Positions 48,791-61,044 of a DNA stretch of 64,000 nt are shown here, one piece after another. Numbering within the stretch: the first letter of the stretch is position 1; every line of letters starts with the position of its first letter. The notes beneath the pieces were generated by a model. That model ran no database searches, had not been told where the DNA came from, and saw nothing but the letters and a program-made list of their open reading frames with translations. The stretch comes from Paramecium octaurelia (Eukaryota > Ciliophora > Oligohymenophorea > Peniculida > Parameciidae), in NCBI GenBank assembly GCA_905182995.1, contig CAJJDP010000019.1, forward strand, positions 647,600 to 711,599, in the 5' to 3' direction. Both the position numbers and the translations under genes were made by a program.

Positions 48791-51700
48791 ATGGATTTCT
48801 TATCACCTGAAAATGCTTGTGGACAAAGTCTTTTGATTCTGGTTGCAAGAGGAAGTGCCATTTTAGCTGAAGTTTAGAGACTTTCTGAAAATATACCCAA
48901 GATTATTACTAGTAAAGCTTAAGAATACAAAAAATATGAGAAAATCTTATTTGACTTTGAATACCTAAAAAATATTGATGTTCTTGAAGATGAGATCCAA
49001 AGAAACTAAGTATGATTTGATATAAAGTAGGAAATTAACGAATTGGATGAAAATTTTAAGAAATCGTATTTACCATTAGTAGAAAGATTTTATAGATTAT
49101 TTGAAAGCATCTATTTGTATTATTCAGACTTGATGGCATTTATACAAGAATTAGAGGAAGCAGTTTTTATGCAATATTCTGTTGAGACTGTATTGTAAGA
49201 TTCTGAAGGGAAAAGGTTATTTGCGGAATCGTTTTATTTATACGGATGCATGCTCTTATTGATGGACAGCTTAATCCCAGGGAAGGCAAGAGAAAAACTA
49301 ATCATCTCCTATTATAGATATAAGGGAGGTTAAACAGCAATAGAGTTCATAAATGAAGTTACTAAACTTTGTGCTGAAACTGGGTATTAAAAAAATGGTA
49401 CTCGTCCTGCCTTTTATCCTGAAGAATATATGGCTCGATTTTAATTACCCGAGAAACTCATAACAGAAGTGATCAATTCTATCAAAGATGAAGATATCTA
49501 TAAATTTACTAGCATTTATCCATCAGCTGACCATAGATCAATCGCTTTATCAGTCCAGGGATCAATGTTGTATGTATTGTTGTTTTTCACACCAACCATA
49601 TTAAATAATAAAAAGGTATCAAAAGATTATTAGAATTTAGTCAAAAATGAGAGAAATTGTTGACAAACATTTTTATGATTAATGGGTGATATCATTTTAT
49701 TTGGGTTATTTTGTCGATTTATCTGAATAATGGAATCCATATCCAGCAGCCAGAGAAGCAATAAAAAATACAATCAATTTTGAATATATCTAAGAATTGG
49801 GAACGTTCTATCAAACTAAGTTAACAGAGTAAGTTAATAAAGTCCAAGAATATCTTTATGAAGGTTAAATGACCTAAGAATTTGTTCTAGACAAAATATC
49901 ATCCTTAATGAATTGTGTTAGAGAAAGTAATATAGCTATTAGATGGATTTTACTGCATTCTAATACTAGTATTTCAAAGGCAAAAGACTTGTTGAATAAA
50001 ATTGATAAATAAGAAGTTTTACAGTTGCTTTTGTAGAGTTCGAAATTTGAGAATCGTTTATTGAAAGCAATAAAAGCAATCATAGATAATAAATAATAGT
50101 ATTGGGATGAGGATAAAGTTAAATGTGTTGAGAGAATGCAAGAATTATCTGATTATTTTAGTGGAAAGGCTTTGGGAAAGGTTAAAGCAGATGAATCATA
50201 TATGCAATGGTTTACTGAGATGGGAAGCTAAATATAATCTTTAAATTACAGTGATAGTACTCATGCTGGTCGAAAAATTCAAAGATTAATTTAAGCATTA
50301 GAAGATATAGAATAATATCCTCAAATTTCGACATCTATACAAGTAAAACATTATTTGAATGAAACCAGGAAAGATTTAACACATATGGTCAAAATTGTTC
50401 ATATCAAGAGCACTCTCCCTTCACATATTTCTTATATTGCAGATTTCAGTTACTCTTGGCAATGCTTAAAAGGATACAAAGATCTTATGTAGGCTAAAGT
50501 ATAGAGCAATCCTCATTCTGCTCTCAGTCTTAAGACTACTTTCTAGAAGCTATCTTCAATTTTAAATACCCCTACTATTCGTATTATATAAGCTGGAAGT
50601 CCAGATTTAAATAGTGTCACAAAATACTATTCTGGAGAATTAGTAAAATTTGTTAAAGAAGTTCTTTAAATTATTCCCATTTAAGTTTTCGAAGTACTCC
50701 AAGATATTATTACATTAATTACATCAGTTTTGAAACCACTTCCTTCCAGGATAAATAAAATTGAGTTGAAGGATTATGCTTAATATGAAGATAGAACTCA
50801 AATAGCAAAGTTAACAAATTCAATTTCTGTCTTTACAGAATCTATTTTAACAGTTGATCCCTATTTATTAGGATCGATAGAAGTTAACCCTAGAGAAATG
50901 CTTGATTAAGGTATTAGAAAAGAATTGATGGCATTAATTCATAAGATCCTTGATTCTCAATTGATATTTCCCAAGAAAGATGTTTCAGATTTCTAAACAA
51001 AACTATCAAAATTAGGAGAGGAAATCAACGGGTTCAAATTAGCTATGGAACAAATATAAGATTTTGTTAATGCGTAAGGACTAAAGATGTTCACGGAGGA
51101 ATTTAATCGGTTGATAGAATGCTACACTTCAATGGAACTTAAAGGTTTGATTACTGGGAATAAAGAGTTCGAAGAATTAAGTTACGACGAAGATATACCA
51201 ATGCCAGATGAAAAAAGCAAACAGTATGGAGCTATCAATTTTATTGGAAGACTATTGAACTAAATAATTTTGATTACAAATCCAAGAGATATAGTATTTG
51301 TAGAATCAACATTAGGATTTTATGATAGCAATGGAAAAGATGTGTTAAATCTAAAAACTATAGGATTAATATTAAAGTGTATAGGCGTTAGCGGGTTAAA
51401 TGGAATTGATTTGCTCCTTTGTTAGCATTTATCAAAAACAGTGAAAGATATTGTTAAAATATTAAAACTTGAGCTAAACTAAGAAAATAGGAATATTATT
51501 GATACTCTCATTAAATAAGTAAGGTTATTTACAAATTATGACGAAAACTATGACAAAGTTTATAAATAATTGGCAAAGTAATTTAGACCTCTCATTTCTA
51601 AAATCCTTTATCCTCTGTAATAGATAGGTTAATACATAAATCTAAGAAAGCTAATTTGTTTGGTATTATAAATGAAGGCTAAGGTCGGATCAACTAAATT

Positions 51701-52368
51701 ATTCTTATGTTTAGAGACTTTAAATAATACAATAATTAATGATTTCATCAATCGATAGTATGATTCTACTATGGAATCTGATATTAAAACATAAATGGAA
51801 AATAACTTGTTGTTTGATCTCACAAAGCTATTTAATTATGTTGGGCTATCTGATCCTCTAAGAAAAATATATGCATTATGTGAAATGCCAGAGTATTATT
51901 CATATTTTAAGTTATAATAGGCATACTCCCTTAATTTTAGCTCTAGTGATTTTGCATCAATTGCCTTTGATGGATTTTGATAAAAAATTGAATTGCCTAA
52001 TAAAGAAAGCAAAGGATACTCAATTTTAATATGAACCAAATTGTTTATTGATGGGAATCATTGGATTTTTGAACCAATTTAATTAATTGCATTCATCTTT
52101 ATTTGTTTCATATTTAGGGTAGAGATTAAAATAAAATATTTAGATTTTACATAAAATCAACTATCTTCTTTATGTTACAATCGAAAGAACTACAAAAACA
52201 ACCTGAGATTCTAGGGGATTTTTTTATGTTGCTAACAGTAATCGAAGAGATTTTCAGAATCAAAGAAGATAACTATGAAGTACGGATTTTCATTTAAATT
52301 AGAATTTTAAATAATTAATTCCTTTTGGATTATTCAACTATTTGAAGAGAGAGATGATAAAATGGTGA
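48791..52368 (+). CDS. WASHC5: Strumpellin, WASH complex subunit 5
   Basis: About 1155 residues, essentially the 1159 of human strumpellin, and colinear with it. WASH complex activates Arp2/3 on endosomes to drive recycling. Seen: start MDFLSPENACGQSLLILVAR, LILFDFEYLKN-like block, MREIVDKHFYDQWVISFYLG, LDKISSLMNCVRESNIAIRW, LNYSDSTHAGRKIQRLIQAL, IQAGSPDLNSVTKYYSGEL, LKDYAQYEDRTQIAKLT, INFIGRLLNQI and FGLNGLD-like GVSGLNGIDLLL. Introns: 49010 (18 or 21 nt), 49616-49640, 51893-51911 (19 nt), 52119-52143 and 52280-52302. The last three restore the conserved C-terminus. All-helical, no membrane segment. Presence implies a complete WASH complex in this ciliate. Confidence 0.95.
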
Positions 52369-52469
52369 AAGAAAAGTATTAAAAACAACATAAATATTAA
52401 ATAAGGAATATTATTAATTATAATTGTATTATTTTTTTAAAATTAAATTTTCTGAATAAACCTAAAGAA

Positions 52470-53246
52470 ATGCAAAATAAAGAAAGCACAGAATAGTATA
52501 AATATTGACTAAGTTTAGTGATCACTTATTTAAATTGTTACTTATTGGTACTAGTGGAGTTGGAAAATCCTGTATGTTGATGAGATATGTCGATAATAAT
52601 TTTACAAATAATTTTTATAACACAATTGGAGTGGATTTTGTAATTTATTATTTAAACAAGTAGAAAATCAAATCGATATTCTTAGAGAATAAAAATATAA
52701 AGTTGTAGATTGTAAAATTATATTTCATTTTGTTAGTGGGATACAGCAGGTTAAGACAGATTCAGAACAATCACATGTAGCTATTATCGGTAATGAATAT
52801 TTTGATAATAGTGGAGCGCATGGGATAATCATTGTTTACGATATAACTGACAGAGAATCATTTGACTCTGTAAAAATGTGGATGTCTGAAATTGATAAGT
52901 AAACTAATTAAATTTACATAGGTATGCTCAAGAGGATGTGATAAGAATGCTTGTAGGAAACAAATGCGATATGGATGATAAAAGAGCTGTATCATATGAA
53001 GAAGGCGAGGCATTAGGTAACTTAGTTAGTTAACTTCAAGCGAAACAACTAAAATTGTAATTTATAGAAACATCAGCCAAATTATCAACCAATATTGAAT
53101 AATCATTTTTGACAATTGCAAAAAATGTTCTGGAAAAAAGTTAAAATTCTATAAAAGCTGAATCTGGCTAAAATATGAAAATAGGTTAAATTACATCGAC
53201 TTAGGTAATTGGGAATACAAATAAAAAAAGTTCACAATGTTGTTGA
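52470..53246 (+). CDS. Rab-family small GTPase, intron-rich
   Basis: 219 residues from six exons; introns 52496-52518, 52640-52663, 52712-52736, 52790-52811 and 52899-52921. G motifs: [37 protein letters not shown] and ETSAKL, with a C-terminal CC prenylation signal (KKSSQCC). RabF features resemble the Rab1/8 group. An insertion after the G4 region ([15 protein letters not shown]) is unusual. It lies 101 bp after strumpellin and 28 bp before the VPS10 receptor gene, both on the same strand. Confidence 0.9.
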
Positions 53247-53274
53247 ATTATAATTATTAAAATTAAACACGATT

Positions 53275-55384
53275 ATGTTGGAAATTCGTTTCTTACCTTT
53301 TCTACTTGTGCTCACTTGTGCAATTATTGTAGAAAGGCCTATTACATAAATAGTTTGGTGTGGAGCTTCAATTATTTACACCAGGGAAGATGAAACCATA
53401 CCTTAATTTCAGGGTTTGGAAGAGGAGAAGACAATATTTTTTATTACCGAAGCCCACCAGATATATCAGAGTAATGGAACTGTTTGGAATTAAATTGAGG
53501 GTTTATTTGAAGATATTTAGATTTCACCTGCAGATTCACGCGTCATATTTTTATTTGGACAAAATGGTTAGAAAAGTTATAGAACAAATGATTGTGGTGA
53601 AAATTTCGAGGAAATCGACACTAATGGCTTTTATGGATTTAGATTAAATAAAATGAGTTGGAAATGGATGCTAGCATTTAAAAAATAATAATGTGATCAT
53701 TTTGACATGGATTGTAGAGAACCATATAACAATTAATTGTTTTATTCTGAAGACGGAGCAAAGACTTGGTTGCCATCATTTAAGAATTGTAGAGAAGCAT
53801 CATGGGATAAGATCATAGAAGACATTACAGTTCCAGATGAAAGGTCCATTGTATTATTTTCATACGAAAATCAAACATAATTGATCTACTCTGATAATTT
53901 TGCCAATTATCATACATTAATGATTGGTGCTTAAGGGTACTATTAAACCAATAAATATCTTTTTGTGTTAACATCTTCCAGTAATGGGGGGTATGAATTG
54001 CATTACGGTCATTCTAAACTCGAAGAATTTTCAGAGAAATTAGTGGAGTTGCCATTATAAATTTTAAAGGAGTATTCTTATACTGTTCTAGATACTGAAA
54101 ATGGTAGAATTTACTTATCAGTATCTCACTATTAATAAGAGCAATCAATAACTAATGTGTATATCAGTAATTAAATAGGAGAGGATTTTCAAATTGTTTT
54201 AACAAATAATGTGAGATCAACTTAAGATGGAAATTGTGATTTCGAAAAGCTTTTAGGCCTAACATCTACTTATGTTGCAAATACATATGACTAAAGAGAT
54301 TAGAAAGATAAGTCAACTGTTATAAGTTTTAATGGAGGAAAGAAATGGGAATCGATAAAGGCCCCAAGATATGATTCAGAAGAGAATGTGGTAGAATGTG
54401 GAGGAGAATGCTCTTTGCACTTTGTAGGCAGAACTGAATCTTATAGATAAACTATTTATACTGTAGATTAAGCACCAGGTATTGTTTTAGGCGTTGGAAA
54501 TGTTGGATTATTTATAACATAAGAATAAAATACTTATATGTCAGCTGATGGGGGATAGAATTGGATTGAGGTCAGAAAAGGATCTCATGTCTTTGAAATA
54601 GCTGATTTTGGAGGTGTTATTGTTATGGCCAAAGACTACGAACCCACTAACGAAATTATTTATTCGCTTGATTATGGAAAAACATGGAAAACCAAAATCA
54701 TTTATGATGATCTTTTCATGGCTTAAAATTTAGTTACTGAAGCATCTGGAACTGTTCGATATTTTCTTATTTATGGCAAAACCGATAAAGGAGAAGGGAT
54801 CATTTTAAAATTGGATTTTAGTGATATTTTCTCAAAAGAGTGTAAATCAAATGTAGATTATGACATCTGGAACTCCAAATGTATTGATGGGTCTTAAACT
54901 AAATACTTTAGGAAGAAAGATAACTCAGAGTGTTTTAATCCTAAATAGATGATTACCAAAAAAATAATTGAACCTTGTCCTTGTAAACGGGAAGATTGGA
55001 TATGTGCCTAAGGTTATGTGAGCTAATTAGAAGGAGGAGAATGTCTACCTATTGTGAATATTACTGATTATTGCGAACCAGGAAAAACCTTTTTCAAGAC
55101 TAAAGGATACATCAAATTGACTTAATGTCTAGGAGGGTATATTTTTATATAATTCATTAAGTTTAGATTTAGGAGGAACAGAAACTTAATGTCCAAAATC
55201 TTTCAATTTGAATGATATCCTGTTATATATAATAATAAGTGCAGTTTTTGTCTTTGTCATTTTAATAGGGTATGTAGTAGTGAGAAGGGTGCTAACTGCT
55301 GAAGAAAAAAGTCAAAATCCAAATGTCAACAAATATAATTAAATGGAGTTTTAGGAAGACGATGAGGAAGATTAGTAATTATGA
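53275..55384 (+). CDS. VPS10/sortilin-like sorting receptor
   Basis: 694 residues, intron 55137-55161. Signal peptide (MLEIRFLPFLLVLTCAII), a roughly 600-residue VPS10 domain of beta blades with Asp-box-type SxDxGxxW motifs (YSEDGAKTWLPS, MSADGGQNWIEV, YSLDYGKTWKT), the Cys-rich 10CC region (ECFNP, EPCPCKREDWICAQGYV, GECLP), one transmembrane span (LLYIIISAVFVFVILIGYVV), and a short acidic tail ending EFQEDDEEDQQL. VPS10 receptors carry hydrolases between Golgi and endosomes; in the ciliate Tetrahymena such receptors are needed for secretory granule (mucocyst) formation, so trichocyst biogenesis is a possible role here. Confidence 0.9.
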
Positions 55385-55420
55385 GTTTTATTTTATTATC
55401 TTAAATATATATTATAAATT

Positions 55421-56778
55421 TCAATTTAAAATATGTGCTTAATCTTAATAATTTCTTAAGCAAACAACCGGTTAAAGTTCAGTGTCATTGTTTTTAAAGT
55501 ATTCCAAAGAAATATCACGCTTTAGATAATACTCAGTAGAACAATTGTTAATCCTTACTAATTTGTCATTGTAAAACAGTTCTAATTTTTGTCTTATAGC
55601 GAAAGCAAAATTATAATTTTTCCATAATCTTCTTTAGACTCATTAACATACACTAAACCATTAACACAAAATAAATAAGATTAACGAATAAGTTTTGAAT
55701 AATCTTTTGGATTAATGATATTTGATCCTTTGTAATTCCTACATAAGCCTGCAAATCTAAAGTATGAAGAAATTCAATTTCAATAATTTTATTTTTGAAT
55801 TTTTAATAGCAATCAGTCTATCCACTTTCTTATTGCCATTTAAATTTAAAAAAGGCAATTTTATCATTTTGAATAACTTCAATGTCCTATTGTTTAATTT
55901 TTGGAAAATATAATTTATTACTATAACCAAGAGACTAAGCTAATTTATTGTGAAAGTTCTTCACAGATTATAAATAATCGTTTAAATTGACTGATCTTTA
56001 ATAGTTTATTTTAGTTTTTTTAAAACATTTTGCCATGCTTTGATCTTTGAATTCCCTTCTCTATATAGAAAACTGGCAATTCTCACATTCAATTTCTACG
56101 AATTCACAAGAAGTTTTCTGTTATATTATTACAATTCTCTTAAGTTTCTTTTAACATTCTGAACACTTAACAATAATTTCAGGGCATTCTTTGTTATATA
56201 TTTAAAATTTTTAACTTTATATTTGATAAACATAACTAACATTTATGCTAAAATAGATAATTAATAATATTATGTTACAATATTTTTAGGACAATTATCT
56301 TCTTGATTTTGCATCATGAGTATTTAAACTTCTGCAAGTTCTTGCCGCATAATCCCTTTTTTTGTAAATATTCATTTAATTCATGTTGTACTAGTTTTTT
56401 TCTCAATATCTCTATTTACACCATTTACATTATAAAATTTTAAAAAGACAAATATTGTCATGTAGATTCTTAACCTTTAATAGAATGTCTATATTGCATC
56501 CATCATATTCACATTTAACTTATTTGAAACGGCATGATTTAATTTGAGAGAAGTACTAGGGATATTTCAAAATTTACAGGCATCCATTTTATTTATAACA
56601 AAAATACATCAAGATCATTTAGCATATTATTTAAGACACGCTGTCATTATTTTTCTTTAAATTTATTCAACTTTGCGCAAATTAATTTCTAACTCCAAGT
56701 TGTTAAGCAAGTTTAACAAAAATGATTTCCACAACTTTCACACCACATTGGATCAATAAATATTTCCAAAAAAATCAT
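55421..56778 (-). pseudogene. TRAF-type zinc-finger gene, probably broken
   Basis: N-terminal RING part FIDPMWCESCGNHFCQTC, then NMLNDLDVF, CYKQNGCLQI, KSCRFKQVKCEYDGCNIDIL and CLFKILQCKWC (TRAF-type fingers), and a C-terminal SPRY-like part (GITKGSNIINPKDYSKLIRQ, LFCVNGLVYVNE, FAIRQKLELFYNDKL). The zinc-finger half shifts frame where no intron fits (near 56605) and has TGA breaks near 56635 and 56410, whereas the C-terminal part is mostly open. Either a recently decayed member of the large Paramecium TRAF-like family or a gene with sequencing errors. The first two RING cysteines are missing at the apparent start. Confidence 0.6.
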
Positions 56779-56870
56779 AGATTTAAATAATTCTATTTAT
56801 GGACTTCGGTTAGTTAACTAATCAAATCTTAACAATTACTTAATATAAATTATAATTAATTACATTATTT

Positions 56871-57133
56871 ATGAGCGTATAGGAATTCATAGCAAATAAA
56901 AAGATGTTGGATGTAGAATGGAGATTTTCAAGTTTAAAATTCATATTATTTCAGTTGCTACTGCAAATAGTTCTAAAGAAAATTATAGCGATTGCTTCTT
57001 ATAACTTAAGATCAAAACAATTGATAAAAATATGATAGAAGAAACCACTCATTTTGAATTAACATTAGCATAATTTAATGAATTGTTTACTGAAATCGAG
57101 AAGGTAAAGAATCTGATGAGTTTAATTAAATGA
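56871..57133 (+). CDS. Minimal COMM-domain protein (COMMD6-like)
   Basis: Only 79 residues; intron 56932-56954 restores the frame. After MSVQEFIANKK the whole protein is a COMM domain: MLDVEWRFSIVATANS, DCFLQLKIKTID, THFELTLAQFNELFTEIEK, with the conserved Trp, the FEL(S/T)LxQFxEL block and the terminal helix. COMMD proteins assemble as a ten-member ring in the CCC/Commander complex that binds WASH and recycles membrane cargo. COMMD6 is the member that can lack the N-terminal helical domain. Located about 4.5 kb downstream of strumpellin. Confidence 0.82.
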
Positions 57134-57217
57134 ATAGCACATTATTTATAGAATCCAATAATATTGAATAAATAAGGTAAATATAATTAATATCAAAAAT
57201 TACAATTATCTTCTTAT

Positions 57218-58800
57218 TCAAATTAATCCCATTTCATCAAGAAGATCAAGAATATCTTGAGTCATTCTTGAAACATCATTCAAAGCAGTTTCCAAAGCAA
57301 TTATTTCTTTTTGATTTTTGAATTCTGTAACAATAGCTTGCATATACAATTTATAGCTGCTATCTTCTTTTTTTCTGACATCACTTAGCATTTGTTTAAG
57401 CGTTGGAAACAATAAAAATTTTTACTTATTGTGTCCAATATTGGAGGATTTAGCTTGATGCTTGCTGGATGTGCTTGTATTAAGATCTTAATGCATATTC
57501 TACAACTTAAGAGATAATTCTGATATTTCTTTTTTAGCATTTTCTCTTTTTATATTCAGTTATTCTATAATCTTCTCCAATTCTGATATCTTAATAATTG
57601 ATTATGATTCCACCGAATCAATTTTTCTTAATAAATCAAATATATATACTTTTCTAAAATGTTTATTGTGTTTTGCTGATCATAAATAATTAATTCTAAT
57701 TATTAAATTTTTAGTTATTTTTCTTAAACTTCAAATTAATCAACAACTTTTTCTTTTTAATTCTGCTATTGTTCTAATTTTTCTAATTTTTATTTTAACT
57801 CATATAGCTCATTATTAGCTTTGCTTATTTCATTTATTAATTTAATATTTTATTCAGACAAATGTTATTTGCTTGATTACAAGTCGCATTATAATTTTTA
57901 TATTGTATTTTTATCTCTTGTTCTCTTTTATTCTAATAATTGTAATTTACCTTCCCTCTATTCATATTTTGTTGTCTGTTGTTCTAAATGCTATTTTAAT
58001 TCTCTTATCTCATCTTCAAGTCTTTAACAATCTTTAAATTTTTAATCACATTTAATTTTCTCTTACAAAACTTTACTTTCTAATTCTTTAGTTTTAGAAT
58101 TGACATCAACTGAAAAATTATTCGTCAATGTAATTTGTAAGGTTTCAAGTTCTTTGTTGTGTTCAAGTTATAGTTACTAAATATGTAATTCCATCTATTA
58201 TAGTTTTTAAGTATTTTGGTTTTAAAGCGAACTCTTATGTTTCTTTTCAGCTTCCAATGCCACTGATAGATCGTCATTCTCCTCCTGCAATCTTTGAATT
58301 TCTTCGCACATTTTTTCACATTAATTTCTCAGTCTGTTTAATTCTTCTTCTTGTTAATTATTTCCTTCAGTTTAAATCAAGATATCCTTGTGTTCTTTAG
58401 GTTAAAACTTCAAATAAATTTCTTTATACTGCTACTCTATCAATTCTTTCTATTAAATATTGCTTTCTAATTATATAATCTACTATACCATTCTTAATTT
58501 CAAGCTCCTCTAAATGATTTTTTAATTTCCTAAGGTTATCCTCCTATTTTATTTTATCACCTTCTATAAACTCTAATTACTAAGATACCGTAGAAGTTAT
58601 ACTTATTAATATAACGTTTATAGATGTTTTATGAATTTCTCTTACTTATTTATTGTTTCTTCCAACTAAGTAGAATTCATTTTCCAAACATCGCTTGAAA
58701 TTTCATACTCCCCTCTCGAAAAGAATTCCTCAACAGACATTACTTTTTGTATAACCAATGATTTCTTCTTTTCCTTTTCTTTGTTAAAATACTTAAACAT
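57218..58800 (-). CDS. Long coiled-coil protein (about 490 aa)
   Basis: Start MFKYFNKEKEKKKSLVIQ, then MSVEEFFSRGEYEISSDVWK (an ordered, conserved-looking N-terminal motif), then an almost uninterrupted coiled coil (LRKLKNHLEELEIKN, LIEQQYKEIYLKFQ, RNQCEKMCEEIQRLQEE, LSVALEAEKKHKSSLQ) and a helical C-terminus MFPTLKQMLSDVRKKEDSS to DILDLLDEMGLI. Several short introns are needed; one is 22 nt starting after EIKN (about 58471-58492), and the segment 58590-58660 is uncertain. Probably a cytoskeletal, basal-body or ciliary structural protein. Family not recognised. Head to head with CDT1 (37 bp apart). Confidence 0.7.
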
Positions 58801-58837
58801 TATATTTTAATTGAATAAATTTTAACAATTATTTTAG

Positions 58838-60038
58838 ATGGAAACTAATTACTAAAAAGAAACGAAAAGACCTTAACAAGGTAAATTTTATTTACATTAT
58901 AGTACTTAAAATGGCAAAATTAAGCAATAACTACGTAGAACCAGAAGACACTTATGAACCAAAAAGAAGAGTAAAAATTTAGAGTACATTTAATTCATTA
59001 GAATTAGTATAATAATTAAATGAGGATTCTTCAACCTATAACGGAATTGAGTACTTTGAAAGTCTGCAATAGAAGTAAACAAGTGAAAAGAAAGAAAAGA
59101 CTCCTTAAAAAATAGAGAGCGTGTCCTCAATTTTGGCTAAAGGATCCTTAAGAGAAAGATTTTCTAATCTTCATTTGATTACTTCTATTGACAAAATGCT
59201 CATGCATAGTAAATATTCCAGCTTGTGCCATTTTTTCAAAGAAATTGATGAAATGCTTTTATTTCTCCAAAGCTAATAAAAACCGCCATTCTTAAATACA
59301 ATTTACGAATTATTGAGCCAAAATTCTAAAATTAAAGTCACTTAATAAATTATTCAATAAATATTGGAAATCTTTCCGAATGCTTATGATGTTAATTGGT
59401 CTTTGAATGAAAAATTAATAAGATTAGATAGAAGTGATTTGATCATAAAAGCCAATATAAAATCTCATGTCTAATTGGGAGAGCGTTAACATTACTTTAA
59501 ATAGTTAATGTTTGATTACATATAAAAAAATGGGGAACAAATTGGCTTAGCAGCCTTACCCTAAAATCCATTTTAATAAAATCTACAAACCAAACCTTAA
59601 GAGACTGATGCATTAACAAAATAAATCCAATAATAAACTTAAAAACATGAAATTCAAAGTCAAGTATCTAAAGAACCAACATATTCTAAAGTCAGTTAAA
59701 ATTTAATAGAAAAATTAAAATAAAAAAAGAAACTAGAAATTGTTTAAACTGATCTTTCTGCCCCAAAAAAGTAATTAATAGCTATATCCTCATTAATTCA
59801 TCAATATTTTCTTATAAGAGATGTTTCAAATATGTTCCTAACAAATGTTTTGAAATACAGTCTAAATAGTTTAAAACAGTTTATTCTGGATGAAAACTAG
59901 TTAAAAACTTATATTGATTAATTAATCAAGTTATGTCCACATTGGATTCAACTAATTGACAATTAGAATGGTTAAATTTTACGGATGAATAGGGAAATAG
60001 ATTTACCTTCTATTATTAGATCTATTGAATAAATGTGA
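58838..60038 (+). CDS. CDT1: DNA replication licensing factor CDT1
   Basis: About 392 residues, intron 58881-58902. CDT1 with ORC and CDC6 loads the MCM2-7 helicase at origins. The central domain (about residues 90-215) matches the geminin-binding winged helix: LHLITSIDKMLMHSKYSSLC, INLE-like IYELLSQNSKIKVTQQIIQQ, FPNAYDVNWSLNEKL. The C-terminal MCM-binding winged helix has FLTNVLKYSLNSLKQF, IDQLIKLCPHWIQLIDNQ, LRMNREIDLPSIIRSIEQ. The N-terminal PIP-degron of animal CDT1 is not evident. Other frames are shadows. The call rests on the two-domain order and the LCPHWIQL block. Confidence 0.82.
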
Positions 60039-60095
60039 ATAGAAGACGCTTTAATTAAAAGTTTGAAATATAAAATAACAGCATCACTATATATA

Positions 60096-60741
60096 TCAAG
60101 AACTATCTTCTAATACTATCAAAGATTCTTTGAGTTGTCCTTTTAAAGACATTACAACAAGTTCATATTTTTTCATATCCTTACTTAACTTCTTGGTCTA
60201 TATCTTTCCTATAAGTACTGAAATAGCAGGATTGCGAAGACTTTAATTAAATTATGATTTATAGATCTCATTTAATGATTATGCAATTTATTCTAATCTC
60301 CATTCGAAGGGTATTGAACTAATGTCTACATGAATTTCTCTTTCATCAAATTGGCCATTTATTATCACTCTTATATTTTAAACTTGTTTCTAAATTTAAA
60401 TTTAACCTTACCAACTCTTTTTCTGAATATTTAGACATCATTTCGATTATTTCCAGATTATCTTGTTATTAATTAGTATAAGCTGTCAACTCAAAAAATG
60501 TGATACTCTTTCTTCTTTTTTGGCTTTGCATTTCACTGCCTTAGCCCTAGATTTAATCATCCTCAAGCTTCTCTTCAATTACATTTGTAGATGATGGAGG
60601 ACAAATTGCCATTTTTATTGATCTTTTTTCATAAATAACACTTCTATTTTCTACTCTTTTCTCAGGAGCAACAGATGACCGCTTTACATAATTACTTGTT
60701 CTAACAGAGGAGTATGTTCTCTCAACAATTCTCCCATCCAT
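60096..60741 (-). CDS. Unrecognised helical protein (207 aa)
   Basis: Two exons, intron 60390-60411. Start MDGRIVERTYSSVRTSNYVK; a basic N-terminus, a middle with QKRRKSITFFELTAYTNQQ and a helical C-terminal half (FEWRLEQIAQSLNEIYKSQ, LSKDMKKYELVVMSLKGQL) ending VLEDSS. The KRRKSITFF segment resembles a basophilic kinase site. No domain recognised. Convergent with CDT1, 57 bp between stops. Confidence 0.7.
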
Positions 60742-61044
60742 CGGGACTTACTTTTAAGGACTTGCCAACTTTCGCAAAGGTAAAGCTGTTGCAAAATGCT
60801 AATTATAAGATTATTTGCTGATTTATATTGATTAAAATTGTACACTTGAATTAAGGGTTTAAGGTGAGCTGATGATGTGCTATCATTTGCTGATTAATCG
60901 CATTCCTTAGATTTATACTTAAAACTTTAGGTAGTTGACTTTGCTCCCGATGCTTCCTTGACATATCTAATTCTTTAACCTGAAGAAGTGTTAAACATCG
61001 AAAAAACTATTTTTGATTAATATAAAATAAATAACAAATTCCTA
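60742..61044. other. Intergenic spacer
   Basis: 303 bp between divergent genes, presumably both promoters; slightly higher GC around 60860-60990, but no ORF of note. Confidence 0.5.

Noticed and set aside
57821-58027. 68-residue plus-strand ORF
   Set aside because: Complement of the coiled-coil gene at 57218-58800.
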